DNA from: Betaproteobacteria bacterium | Lineage (GTDB): Bacteria; Pseudomonadota; Gammaproteobacteria; Burkholderiales; Burkholderiaceae_F | Direction of reading: 5' to 3' | Length of the DNA: 64,000 nt | Assembly (NCBI GenBank): GCA_016861185.1 | Contig: BOKW01000007.1 | Location: 186,001-250,000, forward strand | Shown: positions 33,737 to 42,764 of the stretch, one piece after another | Layout of the letters: each line of letters begins with the position of its first letter | How positions within the stretch are numbered: position 1 is the stretch's first letter | Notes under the pieces: model-generated | What the model was told of the DNA's origin: nothing | Seen by the model: the letters and a program-made list of their open reading frames with translations, nothing else | The model's database searches: none | Position numbers and translations under genes: made by a program

Positions 33737-35964
33737 CGAAGCGAGTGCTTGGCCTCCGCAGCATAAGCGGGGCGCTTGTCCCTGAGCAGAGCGCCGACCT
33801 TGCCGAGGACCGCGCCGAAGCCGAAGGCGCCGCGCCGCCACGCCTGGAACGCGGCGAGGAACGCCCATTGGCCCTGCGTGACGGTCGCGCGCTTCCAGTT
33901 GCCGGCGGCGTACTTGTTCGCTTCCGCGAGCGTCGGGTAGATGTGGATCGTGCCGAGGATCTTGTTCATGCCGAGGCCGTGTTTCATCGCGAGCACGTAC
34001 TCGGCGAGCAGGTCGCCGGCGTGCTCGCCGACGATCGTCGCGCCGAGGATCCGATCGGTGCCGGGTTTGGTCAGCACCTTGACGAAGCCGTGCGCTTCGC
34101 CGTCGGCGATCGCGCGATCGAGATCGTCGATGCCGTAGACCGTCACCGCGTGCGGAACGTTCTGCGCCTTCGCCTCGGACTCGTTGAGTCCCACGCGCGC
34201 GACCTCGGGGTCGGTGAAGGTCGACCACGGGATCACGCGGTAGTCGGCCTTGAATCGGCGGAAGCTGCCGAACAGCGCGTTGACCGCCGCGTACCACGCC
34301 TGATGCGACGCGGTGTGCGTGAACTGGAACGGCCCGGCGACATCGCCGCACGCGTAGATGTTCGGATAGATCGTCTGCAGGTACTCGTCGGTTTCGACCG
34401 TGCGCGCCTTGGTCGTTCCGATGCCGAGTTCTTCGAGCCCGTAGCCCTCGGTATTGGCGATGCGGCCGACGGCGACCAGCAGCGCGTCGAAGGGGATGCG
34501 CACGTCGTGCCCTTCGTACTCGGCGATCAGGATCTTCTCGCCGCCTTCGACGGCGAAGCGCTTGGCCTTGTGGCCGACCAGCACGCGGATGCCTTCGGCC
34601 TCGAAGCGGCGCTGCACGATCTCCGAAACCTCGGGGTCCTCGCGGATCAGCAGACCCGGCAGCATCTCGACCTGCGTCACCTGGCTGCCCAAACGCGCGA
34701 ACGCCTGCGTCAGCTCGGAGCCGATCGGCCCGCCGCCCAGCACGACCAGCCGCTTCGGCAGCTCGCGCAGGTTCCACACGGTGTCGGAGGTGAGATAGCC
34801 CACCTCCTCGATGCCGGGAATCGGCGGCACGAACGGGCGCGCGCCGGCGGCGATGACGATGTTCTTCGTCGCCAGCGTCTTCTTGCCGTTCGGCGTGGCC
34901 ACCTCGACCGTCCACGGCGAGGTGATCTTCGCGCTGCCCTCGACGCATTCCACGCCGAGCGACGTGTAGCGCTCGACCGAATCGTGCGGCTCGACCGTCC
35001 TGACCACGCGCGCGACGCGCTCCATCACCTCGGCGAAGTCGAAGTCGGCGCGCGCTTCGCGAATGCCGAACTCCTTGCTGCGCGCGATGTGCGACAGCAG
35101 CTTGGCCGAGCGGATCAGCGCCTTGCTCGGCACGCAGCCGGTGTTCAGGCAGTCGCCGCCCATGCGGTGTTTCTCGACCAGCGCCACCTTCGCTTTCGTC
35201 GCCGCGGCGATGTACGCCGATACGAGCCCCGCCGAGCCCGCACCGATCACGACCAGGTTGTAGTCGTACTTCGCCGGCCGCTTGTCCTTCCACTTCGCAT
35301 AGACGCGGCGCGACTTGACCGCGGCGAGGGTGCGCTTGGCGATCAGCGGGAAGATGCCCAGCAGCACGAAGGCGACGATCAGGCCGGCCGAAACGCGGAA
35401 CTGTCCGAGCTGCGTGCCCGCGTAGACGTAGACGATCGTCCCGGCGAGCATGCCGAGCTGACTGACCCAGTAGAACGTGCGCGCTCGGATCGGCGTCAGC
35501 GCCATCGCGAGGTTGATCAGCCAGAACGGGAAGATCGGCACCAGCCGCAGCGCGAAGAGATAGAACGCGCCTTCCTTCGCGATCCCTTCGTTCAGGGGTT
35601 TGAGCCGGTCGCCGAACCTGCCCTGCACCCAGTCGCGCAGCAGGAAACGCGCGGCGAGGAAGGCGAGCGTGGCGCCGATGCTGGAGGCGAACGAGACGAC
35701 GATCGTGCCGACGACCAGCCCGAAGATCGCGCCGCCGGCGAGCGTCATGAGCGCCGCGCCCGGCAGCGAAAGCGCGGTGACCGCGATGTAGACGGCGAAG
35801 TAGATCGCGATCGTCTGGAGCGGATGCGCGGCGTAGTACGCGTCGATCTTCGCGCGGCTCGCCTGGAAGAACTCGAGCGTCAGGTACTGCTTCAGATCGA
35901 AGACGAAAAACGCCGCAATCGCCGCGGCGATCACGGCGAGCAGCGCGAGCTTTTTCTTGTCCAT
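33733..35964 (-). CDS. TVP38/TMEM64 membrane domain fused to disulfide oxidoreductase
   Basis: The 743-residue fusion protein begins with about 235 residues of TVP38/DedA-like membrane domain (five to six helices, including LSLPGAALMTLAGGAIFGL). A pyridine-nucleotide disulfide oxidoreductase follows: FAD loop VIGAGSAGLVSAY, redox pair GGDCLNTGCVPSK, NAD(P) loop GGGPIGSEL and the dimerisation domain with HIYPTLAE. The fusion places a mercuric/glutathione-reductase-like unit at the inner face of the membrane. It overlaps the next gene by four bases. Transport coupled to reduction is an inference; the substrate is unknown. Confidence 0.9.
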   Translation of the reverse strand: MDKKKLALLAVIAAAIAAFFVFDLKQYLTLEFFQASRAKIDAYYAAHPLQTIAIYFAVYIAVTALSLPGAALMTLAGGAIFGLVVGTIVVSFASSIGATLAFLAARFLLRDWVQGRFGDRLKPLNEGIAKEGAFYLFALRLVPIFPFWLINLAMALTPIRARTFYWVSQLGMLAGTIVYVYAGTQLGQFRVSAGLIVAFVLLGIFPLIAKRTLAAVKSRRVYAKWKDKRPAKYDYNLVVIGAGSAGLVSAYIAAATKAKVALVEKHRMGGDCLNTGCVPSKALIRSAKLLSHIARSKEFGIREARADFDFAEVMERVARVVRTVEPHDSVERYTSLGVECVEGSAKITSPWTVEVATPNGKKTLATKNIVIAAGARPFVPPIPGIEEVGYLTSDTVWNLRELPKRLVVLGGGPIGSELTQAFARLGSQVTQVEMLPGLLIREDPEVSEIVQRRFEAEGIRVLVGHKAKRFAVEGGEKILIAEYEGHDVRIPFDALLVAVGRIANTEGYGLEELGIGTTKARTVETDEYLQTIYPNIYACGDVAGPFQFTHTASHQAWYAAVNALFGSFRRFKADYRVIPWSTFTDPEVARVGLNESEAKAQNVPHAVTVYGIDDLDRAIADGEAHGFVKVLTKPGTDRILGATIVGEHAGDLLAEYVLAMKHGLGMNKILGTIHIYPTLAEANKYAAGNWKRATVTQGQWAFLAAFQAWRRGAFGFGAVLGKVGALLRDKRPAYAAEAKHSLR

Positions 35965-36029
35965 CGGATCTCCCTGCGCGCCGGGGGCGGCGCGCGAACC
36001 GGGCAGTGGTCGACGCGTCGGCGTCGATC

Positions 36030-37055
36030 TTACGCAGTCGCGGGCCGGCAGATCGCCGCCGGCGCGCGGCCGAGCGCCTGGTCGATCGTGAACGCGGGTC
36101 CCTCGACGATTCGGCGGCGATACGAGATCGCCGCCGGCGAATCGGACGGCCAGATCGCGTCGAAGCGCGCGAGCCACGCCGCGAGATCGAATTCGATCCT
36201 GAGCGCGTCGACGAAGCAACCGGCGTCGAAGAGCCCGTACAGCCGCGTGCGTTCGAGCGCGCGCGGCAGACCCCGCGTCGAGATGCGCGTCAGCACCCCG
36301 TACGTGGTGCCGGCGAAGTTCGCCATGCCGGCCGCGCCATTGTTGATCACGAAGCCGCGCTCGAACGCCTTCAGCGCCGGCGCACAGGTGTGGCTGCACG
36401 CGTAGCCGTCGACCGCGCCGAGTTCGAGCGCGCCGGCGAGCTGCGCCGCGCGGCTTTCGTCGTGCAGGCTGTCGTGCGCGAAGCGCCAGCCGGCGAGCGC
36501 CCACGCGTCGCCGTGCACGACCGCGATGCGCGCGTCGCCGACCTGCGCGACCGCGTGCATCGGCAGCTCGCCCAGCAGCCGTCGCGAATGAAAGCCGTCT
36601 TCACACAATGCGCGCGCGACCGCGCGCAGTCGCGCGAGGATCGCGTTGCTGCGCTCGACGTCGTCGTCGGGCACCGATTCGGGATACGCGCAGCCGCAGC
36701 CGGCGGCATCGTCGTCGCTCGCGATTTCGGTCTCGACGTTGCCGCGCAGCGCCACGCTCGCTGGCGCGGCGACGACCCTCCGCTGGATCTCGGCGTACAG
36801 CGCCGGCTCCGCGTCGAACCAGTGGAAGTCGCCGTTGAACACGCGCTTGGGCGCAACGACTTCGGCCGCCGCCATCGCGTCGATCGCATCGAGCGCACAC
36901 GGATTGCCGTACAAGCCGCCGATCACGTACAGCGTGTCGGTCGCGATCTCGGGCGGGCGCGCGAACACGCGCGGCGAGTAGCCGTAGTGCGGCGGGCAAA
37001 GCCGGCCGGCGGGTTCGGATTGCGGATTGCGGATCGCGGATTGCGCTCGCGTCAT
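36030..37055 (-). CDS. Metallophosphoesterase-like protein, degenerate first motif
   Basis: The 341-residue protein keeps several calcineurin-like features: NGDFHWFD near 94, LRGNVE near 123 and AVVHGDAWAL near 178. In place of the usual metal-binding DxHG near the N-terminus it has IGGLYGN, so one metal site seems altered. A CGCAYPESVP insert follows. The ATG overlaps the stop of the symporter gene (ATGA). The first 15 residues come from a low-complexity GGATTGC repeat and may not be essential. It is in the middle of the arsenosugar-type run. Confidence 0.75.
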   Translation of the reverse strand: MTRAQSAIRNPQSEPAGRLCPPHYGYSPRVFARPPEIATDTLYVIGGLYGNPCALDAIDAMAAAEVVAPKRVFNGDFHWFDAEPALYAEIQRRVVAAPASVALRGNVETEIASDDDAAGCGCAYPESVPDDDVERSNAILARLRAVARALCEDGFHSRRLLGELPMHAVAQVGDARIAVVHGDAWALAGWRFAHDSLHDESRAAQLAGALELGAVDGYACSHTCAPALKAFERGFVINNGAAGMANFAGTTYGVLTRISTRGLPRALERTRLYGLFDAGCFVDALRIEFDLAAWLARFDAIWPSDSPAAISYRRRIVEGPAFTIDQALGRAPAAICRPATA

Positions 37056-38467
37056 CGGCTCGCCTGTATCGCAGTACGGCCGAACGCTGCTGCGCTTCGC
37101 AGCGCGACCGGCAGCAGGAAGCCTGCGGTGCACAACGCGAGCCCGTACGCGTTGGCGCCGAGCAGCAGCGCGTACTTGCCGTCGCCGATCGCCCAGCTCT
37201 GCGGCAGCACGCCGGCCGCGAGCGCGAAGCCGATCGCGATGCCGGTCCAGAAGCTCAGATGGAAGCTCCACGGCGAGCGGTCGGCCCAGCGGTGCAACAG
37301 GAACACCGGCGCCAACCCCATCACCATCGTGCCGCTGACGGTCGTCGCCTTGAGGATATCGGTGCCGGCGACCATCGGCAGGTTGCCGACCACGGCGATT
37401 GCGATCATCGCGACCATGCCGATGCGGATCGCGCGCGGCGCGTCGAGCGTATGCCCGGCCAGCAGCGGCAGCTCGCGGCCGACCGACTTCGCGACCGACG
37501 AGAAGGTCGAGTCGAGCGTGGAGCCCGCTGCCGAGATCATCACGACGCTCATCAGGAACAACGCGCCCAGCCCGAGCGCGCCGGCGACCGCCGCCGGCAC
37601 GTTGTCGCCCGGCGCGATGCCTTCGAGCCGCGCGTGCACGCCGACCAGGCTGAAGCCGAAGATGCAGACGAAACCGAGCACGCCGGCGATCACGAACGCC
37701 CGCAGCATCGAACGCTCGCGCGTGATGAAGCCGCGGTCGGTCAGCACGGGGTCGTGGAACGGGTAGCTCAGCACCTGCAGCGCGGCGACCAGGATCAGAT
37801 CGACGCCGCCGCGCAGCGTGAACTCGCCGACCGCAAGCAGCGTGCCGGTGCCGTGGCGCGGCAGCACGACGAGCAGCGCGAACGCGGCGAAGACGACGAA
37901 CAGCGCGGCCTGGATCACGTCGGTGAAGATCGAGCTGCGCAGCCCGCCCTTCAGGCTGTAGAAGAGCGTGACCGCGGTGAACAGCAGCGCGGCGCCGATG
38001 AACACACCCGATCCCGCCGGCCCGTAGTAGCCGCCGACGACGGCGGTGTTGCTCCACACCTCGTTGTAAAGCCGGATCAGGATCGCGGCGCTGAACGCCA
38101 GCGCGGCGAGCTTGCCGTACTTCGACGTGAGGAACTGCACGAGCCCGGTCGCCGCGTAGCGCGTGCGCAGCCGGTAGATCACGAAGCCGGCGAGCGGGAT
38201 CGACAGCCAGTAGGTCGCGTAGGCGAGCCCGCCGACCACGCCGTGGATCGCGCCGAGGTTGGCCGCGTTGGTGATCGACTTGGCGAAGATCCACGAGATG
38301 AAGATGCTCAGCATCAACGCCCATTCGCTCGCCGCGCGCCCCTGCTCGTCGGTGCCGGCGAAAAACGCCGACAACGTACGCGCCTGCGGCGACACCGCGT
38401 ACATCGCCACGCCGTACAGGATCAGGAAACCCCAGAAGGCGAATCCGAAGAGAAGCTCGGTCTGCAT
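37052..38467 (-). CDS. Sodium:solute symporter family transporter
   Basis: The 471-residue protein has about thirteen hydrophobic helices and SSS-family landmarks. These include ISIFISWIFAKSITNAANLG near residues 53-73, GGLRSSIFTDVIQAALF near 174 and a conserved RSMLRAF segment. It probably takes up an organic solute with sodium. It starts 13 bases after the arsS stop and overlaps the metallophosphoesterase start, so it shares their operon. The substrate is unknown, possibly a pathway precursor or product. Confidence 0.9.
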   Translation of the reverse strand: MQTELLFGFAFWGFLILYGVAMYAVSPQARTLSAFFAGTDEQGRAASEWALMLSIFISWIFAKSITNAANLGAIHGVVGGLAYATYWLSIPLAGFVIYRLRTRYAATGLVQFLTSKYGKLAALAFSAAILIRLYNEVWSNTAVVGGYYGPAGSGVFIGAALLFTAVTLFYSLKGGLRSSIFTDVIQAALFVVFAAFALLVVLPRHGTGTLLAVGEFTLRGGVDLILVAALQVLSYPFHDPVLTDRGFITRERSMLRAFVIAGVLGFVCIFGFSLVGVHARLEGIAPGDNVPAAVAGALGLGALFLMSVVMISAAGSTLDSTFSSVAKSVGRELPLLAGHTLDAPRAIRIGMVAMIAIAVVGNLPMVAGTDILKATTVSGTMVMGLAPVFLLHRWADRSPWSFHLSFWTGIAIGFALAAGVLPQSWAIGDGKYALLLGANAYGLALCTAGFLLPVALRSAAAFGRTAIQASR

Positions 38468-38480
38468 CGTCGCCTCCGCG

Positions 38481-39446
38481 TCAACCGAGAGCGCCGCCGC
38501 AGCTCGACCCTTGCCCGGCGGTGCAGCCGTAGCAGTGGTCGGCGACGACGATCGGGTTGTCGGTGAGGTCCAGTTCGAGCCAGTCCTCGAGGTGCAGCCG
38601 GCCGTGCCCCTTGCCGCCCTCGCGCAGCGGCAGGCCGAGCATCTGGTGGAAGTCGCAGTCGTACAGGAAACCCTGCCAGTCGACCGAAACGAGCGTGCGG
38701 CACATCACGTGCTCGACGTTCTCGGCGCGATGCGCCGAGCGCAGCAGCGCCATGTAATCGCGGAACTGCCCCTTGCTGATCAGCGTGGAGCCGAAGCGCG
38801 CGATCGGCATGTTCGCCAGCGCATACAGCCGCGTGAAGACGATGCCGAAGTGCTCGCCGAGCTGCTTGCGGTAGTCGGCTTCGAGCTTCTTCTGGTCCGG
38901 CGGCAGCGACGGCCCCTGCGGGTTGTAAACGAGCGAAAGCGGAAGCCGCTCGTCGCGGCCGTAGCCGAGCGCATTGAGCTTCTGCAAGGCGTGCACGCTC
39001 TTGTCGAAGACGCCTTTGCCGCGCTGACGATCGACGTTGTCTTCCAGGTAGCAGGGCAGGGAGGCGACGACCTCGACCCCGTTCGCGGCGAGAAACTCTG
39101 CGAGTTCCTCCTGCCCGGGCTCGAACAGGATCGTCAGGTTGCAGCGGTCGATCACGTGCACGCCGCGCGTTCCTGCCTCGCGCACGAGGTCGCGGAAGTG
39201 CGGGTTCAGTTCGGGTGCGCCGCCGGTCAGGTCGAGGGTCTTGATCTCCTTCGCGACGAGCACGTCCAGCACGAGGTCGATCGTCTCGCGGCTCATCTGC
39301 TCGGTGCGGTTGGGCCCCGCGTTGACGTGGCAGTGCACGCAGGACTGGTTGCAGGTGTAGCCGAGATTGACCTGCAGCGTTTCGACGACGCGGCGGCGGA
39401 TCGGCGGGAAATCGGTGGCCTTCAGCAGCGGCAGGGTGGCGTGCAC
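38481..39446 (-). CDS. arsS: Arsenosugar biosynthesis radical SAM protein ArsS
   Basis: The 321-residue protein carries the radical-SAM cluster motif CNQSCVHC with Cys32, Cys36 and Cys39, LDLTGGAPELNP near 71 and the ArsS C-terminal domain (DUF3641) ending CYGCTAGQGSSCGGALG with Cys305, Cys308 and Cys316. ArsS is thought to transfer the 5'-deoxyadenosyl group to dimethylarsenite, making the precursor of arsenosugars. All expected Cys codons are Cys, with no in-frame TGA that would suggest selenocysteine. It lies just downstream of the anti-sigma gene. Confidence 0.95.
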   Translation of the reverse strand: MHATLPLLKATDFPPIRRRVVETLQVNLGYTCNQSCVHCHVNAGPNRTEQMSRETIDLVLDVLVAKEIKTLDLTGGAPELNPHFRDLVREAGTRGVHVIDRCNLTILFEPGQEELAEFLAANGVEVVASLPCYLEDNVDRQRGKGVFDKSVHALQKLNALGYGRDERLPLSLVYNPQGPSLPPDQKKLEADYRKQLGEHFGIVFTRLYALANMPIARFGSTLISKGQFRDYMALLRSAHRAENVEHVMCRTLVSVDWQGFLYDCDFHQMLGLPLREGGKGHGRLHLEDWLELDLTDNPIVVADHCYGCTAGQGSSCGGALG

Positions 39447-39557
39447 GGGGCGTCCTTCGGAGGGGCTGGATAGCTTGGTCGCGGCCGGCGCGCGGGTCTT
39501 ACGCCGGGCCGCCGCTATGCCTCCGACCGGGGAGGATCGTAGCGGTTCAGTCCCGCC

Positions 39558-39746
39558 TCATTCGCCGAGCCGCCGCACGGCGCGGCGCATCAGGTCGAAC
39601 TGGCGGTCGACCCGGGAACAGAGATCGCAGGCCTTCAAGTGCAGGTACAGGCGGTAGCGGCCGAGCGGCGAAAGCGGCCGATCCATCCGCTCCGAAAGCA
39701 GCACGTGGGCCTGCCGGCAGGTGATTCGGGTCAGTCGCTTGATCAT
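39558..39746 (-). CDS. Small zinc-finger anti-sigma factor
   Basis: The 62-residue protein has the zf-HC2 anti-sigma pattern: Cys10, His14, then His36-x3-Cys40-x2-Cys43. It has no membrane helix, so it should be a soluble, possibly redox- or metal-sensing anti-sigma factor. The ATG overlaps the sigma factor stop (ATGA), which supports a partner role. Confidence 0.88.
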   Translation of the reverse strand: MIKRLTRITCRQAHVLLSERMDRPLSPLGRYRLYLHLKACDLCSRVDRQFDLMRRAVRRLGE

Positions 39747-40312
39747 CCGGCTTGCACCTTCCCGAACCAGTTCGATTCGAGGCACTCCCGCAGGCGCATG
39801 CGCGCGCGGAAGAGCATCACGAAGCAGTTGGTCGACGTGATCGCCAGCTCCTTACAGATCTGCTCGGTCTCGAGCTCGAGCCACTCGCGCATCATGAACA
39901 CGCGGCCGAGATTGGCCGGCAGCCGGTCGACGCAAAGCTGCAGGATCTCGAAGAACTGCGTGCGCGCGAGCGTCTGCTCGGGATCGCCCCAGTCGAGCGG
40001 AGGATCGAGCCGATGGCCGCTGGGGTGGTAAAGCTCGTCGAAGGTTTCGACTTCGGCCGCTTCGACCTGCGCGTCGGCGGAGATCTCGCGCGCCGCGCGG
40101 CGGAAGTGATCGATGATCTTGTGCTTGAGGATGCCGACGACCCAGGTCTTCAGTTGCGACTGGCCGGCGAAATTGCCCGCGCCTTCGAGCGCCGCGATCA
40201 GCGTCTCGGAGACGACGTCCTCGGCCCAGGTGTCGTTGCGAAGCTGCAGCCGCGCGATCTTCAGCAGCGCGGGGCGCAGCTCGGCGAGCGACTGACTGAC
40301 GGCAGCATCCAT
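39743..40312 (-). CDS. ECF RNA polymerase sigma factor
   Basis: The 189-residue protein has sigma region 2 (WAEDVVSETLIAALEGA, then QLKTWVVGILKHKIIDHFRR) and region 4 (LPANLGRVFMMREWLELETEQICKEL, then TSTNCFVMLFRARMRLRECL). It is group IV, lacking regions 1 and 3. It heads the run arsS-symporter-phosphoesterase-reductase and onwards, and forms a pair with the overlapping zinc-finger anti-sigma gene. It probably controls that run. Confidence 0.93.
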   Translation of the reverse strand: MDAAVSQSLAELRPALLKIARLQLRNDTWAEDVVSETLIAALEGAGNFAGQSQLKTWVVGILKHKIIDHFRRAAREISADAQVEAAEVETFDELYHPSGHRLDPPLDWGDPEQTLARTQFFEILQLCVDRLPANLGRVFMMREWLELETEQICKELAITSTNCFVMLFRARMRLRECLESNWFGKVQAG

Positions 40313-40387
40313 CGGCGCTCCGGGCGGATGGGGCGTTCCGATCGAACGGCGCGCGATCCAGCACGCCGGCGTTTTGTTCTGTCTTGC

Positions 40388-41290
40388 CTACTTCTTGTGC
40401 CGCAGGCGGCGGATCAGCGATGACGTGTCCCACCGCCCGCCGCCCATCGCCTGCACGTCAGCATAGAACTGGTCGACCAGCGCCGCCACCGGCAGCGGCG
40501 CGCCGTTGCGCCGCGCTTCGTCGAGGCACAGGCCGAGGTCCTTGCGCATCCAGTCCACGGCGAAGCCGAAGTCGAACTTGTCGTCGACCATCGTCGTGCC
40601 GCGGTTGTCCATCTGCCAGCTCTGCGCCGCGCCCTTGCCGATCACCTGCAGCACGAGCTTCATGTCGAGCCCGGCGGCCAGCCCGAAGTTGATCCCTTCC
40701 GACAGACCTTGGACCAGCCCGGCGATGCAGAGCTGGTTGACCATCTTGGCGAGCTGGCCAGCGCCGCTCGGGCCGATCAGCGTGACCGCCTTGGCGTAAG
40801 CCATCGCGACCGGCTGGATCCGTTCGAACGCGGCCGCATCGCCGCCGCACATCACCGTGAGCATCCCGTTGACCGCGCCCGCCTGGCCGCCCGACACCGG
40901 GGCGTCGACGAAGTGCAGGCCGCGCTTGCGCGCCTCGCCGTGCAGTTCGCGCGCGATCGCGGCCGAGGCGGTCGTGTTGTCGACGAACACCGCATCGTTG
41001 GCCATGCCGGCGAACGCGCCGTCGGCGCCGAGTACGACCGAACGCAGGTCGTCGTCGTTGCCGACGCAGCAGAAGACGATCTGCGCGCCGGCCGCGGCTT
41101 CGCGCGGGGTCCCGGCGAAGTTGCCGCCGTATTCGTCGACCCAGCGCTCGGCCTTCTTGATCGTCCGGTTGAAGACGGTGACGTGATGGCCGGCGCGGGC
41201 GAGATGGCCCGCCATCGGATAGCCCATCACGCCGAGCCCGACAAAGGCGACCTTGTGCGGAGTGACGGGTTCGTAGGTCTTGTTGGTCAT
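40388..41290 (-). CDS. 3-hydroxyisobutyrate dehydrogenase family oxidoreductase
   Basis: The 300-residue protein has the NAD(P) loop GLGVMGYPMA at residues 18-27, the substrate-binding DAPVSGGQAGA near 128 and the catalytic Lys in GAGQLAKMVNQ near 180. The family covers 3-hydroxyisobutyrate, tartronate semialdehyde and glyoxylate reductases. The last option would fit the glyoxylate-linked genes at 58-63 kb, but that is speculation. It is separated from the sigma factor by 75 bases. Confidence 0.93.
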   Translation of the reverse strand: MTNKTYEPVTPHKVAFVGLGVMGYPMAGHLARAGHHVTVFNRTIKKAERWVDEYGGNFAGTPREAAAGAQIVFCCVGNDDDLRSVVLGADGAFAGMANDAVFVDNTTASAAIARELHGEARKRGLHFVDAPVSGGQAGAVNGMLTVMCGGDAAAFERIQPVAMAYAKAVTLIGPSGAGQLAKMVNQLCIAGLVQGLSEGINFGLAAGLDMKLVLQVIGKGAAQSWQMDNRGTTMVDDKFDFGFAVDWMRKDLGLCLDEARRNGAPLPVAALVDQFYADVQAMGGGRWDTSSLIRRLRHKK

Positions 41291-41471
41291 CGGCTGCAGC
41301 TCCTCCTGTGAGCGGCGATTCTATCGGGCCGCCGGGCGCGCGGCCGCGCTCGCGCAAAAGCGGGACGCGCATAAGGGGGTCGCGGAGCGCGCCCGTCGCG
41401 CGCATCGTCATCGGCGCGACACGCCGTTTTCGTAGCGTGCCGCCGTTCCCGTCCGACAGAGGAGGTTCACA

Positions 41472-42737
41472 ATGAGAACGACGCGTGCCGGCCGCCTGAC
41501 GGCGGCGCTGCTGCTGGCCGTTTCGCCGATGACGATCGACACAACGCATGCGCAGGGACGTGCTGCCGAGGCCGCTCGCGGCGGCATGCGGCCGGCGGTG
41601 CCGCTCGTCATCGCGCATCGCGGCGCGAGCGGCTATGTGCCCGAGCACACGCTCGAGGCGTATGCGCTCGCGATCGAACTGGGCGCCGACTACGTCGAGC
41701 CCGACCTGGTCGCGACCAAAGACGGCGTGCTGATTGCCCGCCACGAGCCGAACCTGATCGCGACGACCGACGTCGCCGCGCGGCCCGAGTTCGCTTCGCG
41801 CAAGCGCACCGCCGTCGTCGATGGCGTCATCGAGGAAGGCTTCTTCGCGAGCGACTTCACGCTGGCGGAGATCAAGACGCTGCGCGCAATCCAGCCGCTT
41901 TCCGAGCGGGATCAGTCGTTCAACGGCCGCTTCCGCATTCCGACCTTCGCCGAGATCCTCGAACTCGTTCGCCGCAAGTCGGCCGAGCAGGGGCGCGCGA
42001 TCGGCGTGTACCCCGAGACCAAGCATCCCACCTATCACCGCGACCTCGGGCTGCCGCTGGAAGACCGCGTGCTGGACGAACTCACCCGCGCCGGCATGAA
42101 CCATCGCGGCGCGCCGGTGTTCATCCAGTCCTTCGAGGTGTCGAACCTGCAGTACCTGCGAACGCGAACGCGCGTCAAGCTCGTGCAGTTGATCGACGGC
42201 GACTCGGTCGCCAACGACGGCACGGTGACGCTGGCGCCGCCGTTCGACAGGCCGTACGACTTCGCGGTGCGCGGCGACCCGCGCACGTTCAAGGACCTGC
42301 TGACCCCCGCCGGGCTGCGCGAGATCGCGACCTACGCCGACGGGATCGGCCCGTGGAAGCCGTACCTGATCAGCTCGAAGTGCACCGACGCCAACAACGA
42401 CGGCCAGTGCGACGACGTCAACGGCGACGGGCGGGTCGACGAAGCCGACCGCACGCTGCTCGCGCCGACGACGGTCGTGGCCGATGCGCACGCCGCCGGC
42501 CTGCTCGTGCACCCGTTCACGTTCCGCAGCGAGCAGCGCCGGCTCGCAAGGGACTACGCCGGCAACCCGATCAACGAGTACCTGAAGTTCTACGAACTGG
42601 GCGTCGACGGACTGTTCAGCGACTTCACGGACACTGCGCGGAGCGCGCGCTTCATGTTCCTGCTGAAGACGCGACCGGAACTCGCGCAGTGCCTCACCGG
42701 CGAGCAGCGCGGCCGCGCGTGCGACGCCCTGCGGTGA
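41472..42737 (+). CDS. Exported glycerophosphodiester phosphodiesterase
   Basis: The 421-residue protein has a signal peptide (about 1-28, ending THAQG). The GDPD TIM barrel begins with [20 protein letters not shown] (His-Arg catalytic pair) and has the metal-binding EPDL and the second catalytic His in ARHEPNL. Between two barrel strands lies a Ca-binding EF-hand/dockerin-like segment at 304-327 ([20 protein letters not shown]). A GAGGAGG ribosome-binding site lies ten bases upstream of the ATG. It likely hydrolyses glycerophosphodiesters in the periplasm. Confidence 0.92.
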   Translation: MRTTRAGRLTAALLLAVSPMTIDTTHAQGRAAEAARGGMRPAVPLVIAHRGASGYVPEHTLEAYALAIELGADYVEPDLVATKDGVLIARHEPNLIATTDVAARPEFASRKRTAVVDGVIEEGFFASDFTLAEIKTLRAIQPLSERDQSFNGRFRIPTFAEILELVRRKSAEQGRAIGVYPETKHPTYHRDLGLPLEDRVLDELTRAGMNHRGAPVFIQSFEVSNLQYLRTRTRVKLVQLIDGDSVANDGTVTLAPPFDRPYDFAVRGDPRTFKDLLTPAGLREIATYADGIGPWKPYLISSKCTDANNDGQCDDVNGDGRVDEADRTLLAPTTVVADAHAAGLLVHPFTFRSEQRRLARDYAGNPINEYLKFYELGVDGLFSDFTDTARSARFMFLLKTRPELAQCLTGEQRGRACDALR

Positions 42738-42764
42738 GTCGCCTGCGCACGGAAGGGACGCGCC

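Noticed and set aside
38481-39446. Selenocysteine codon in arsS
   Set aside because: ArsS can be a selenoprotein in some bacteria, but all motif positions here are ordinary Cys codons and the frame has no internal TGA.
40312-40387. ECF-type autoregulatory promoter upstream of the sigma factor
   Set aside because: A GGAAC occurs on the minus strand near 40335-40339, but it lies only about 23 bases before the ATG and no matching -10 element fits.
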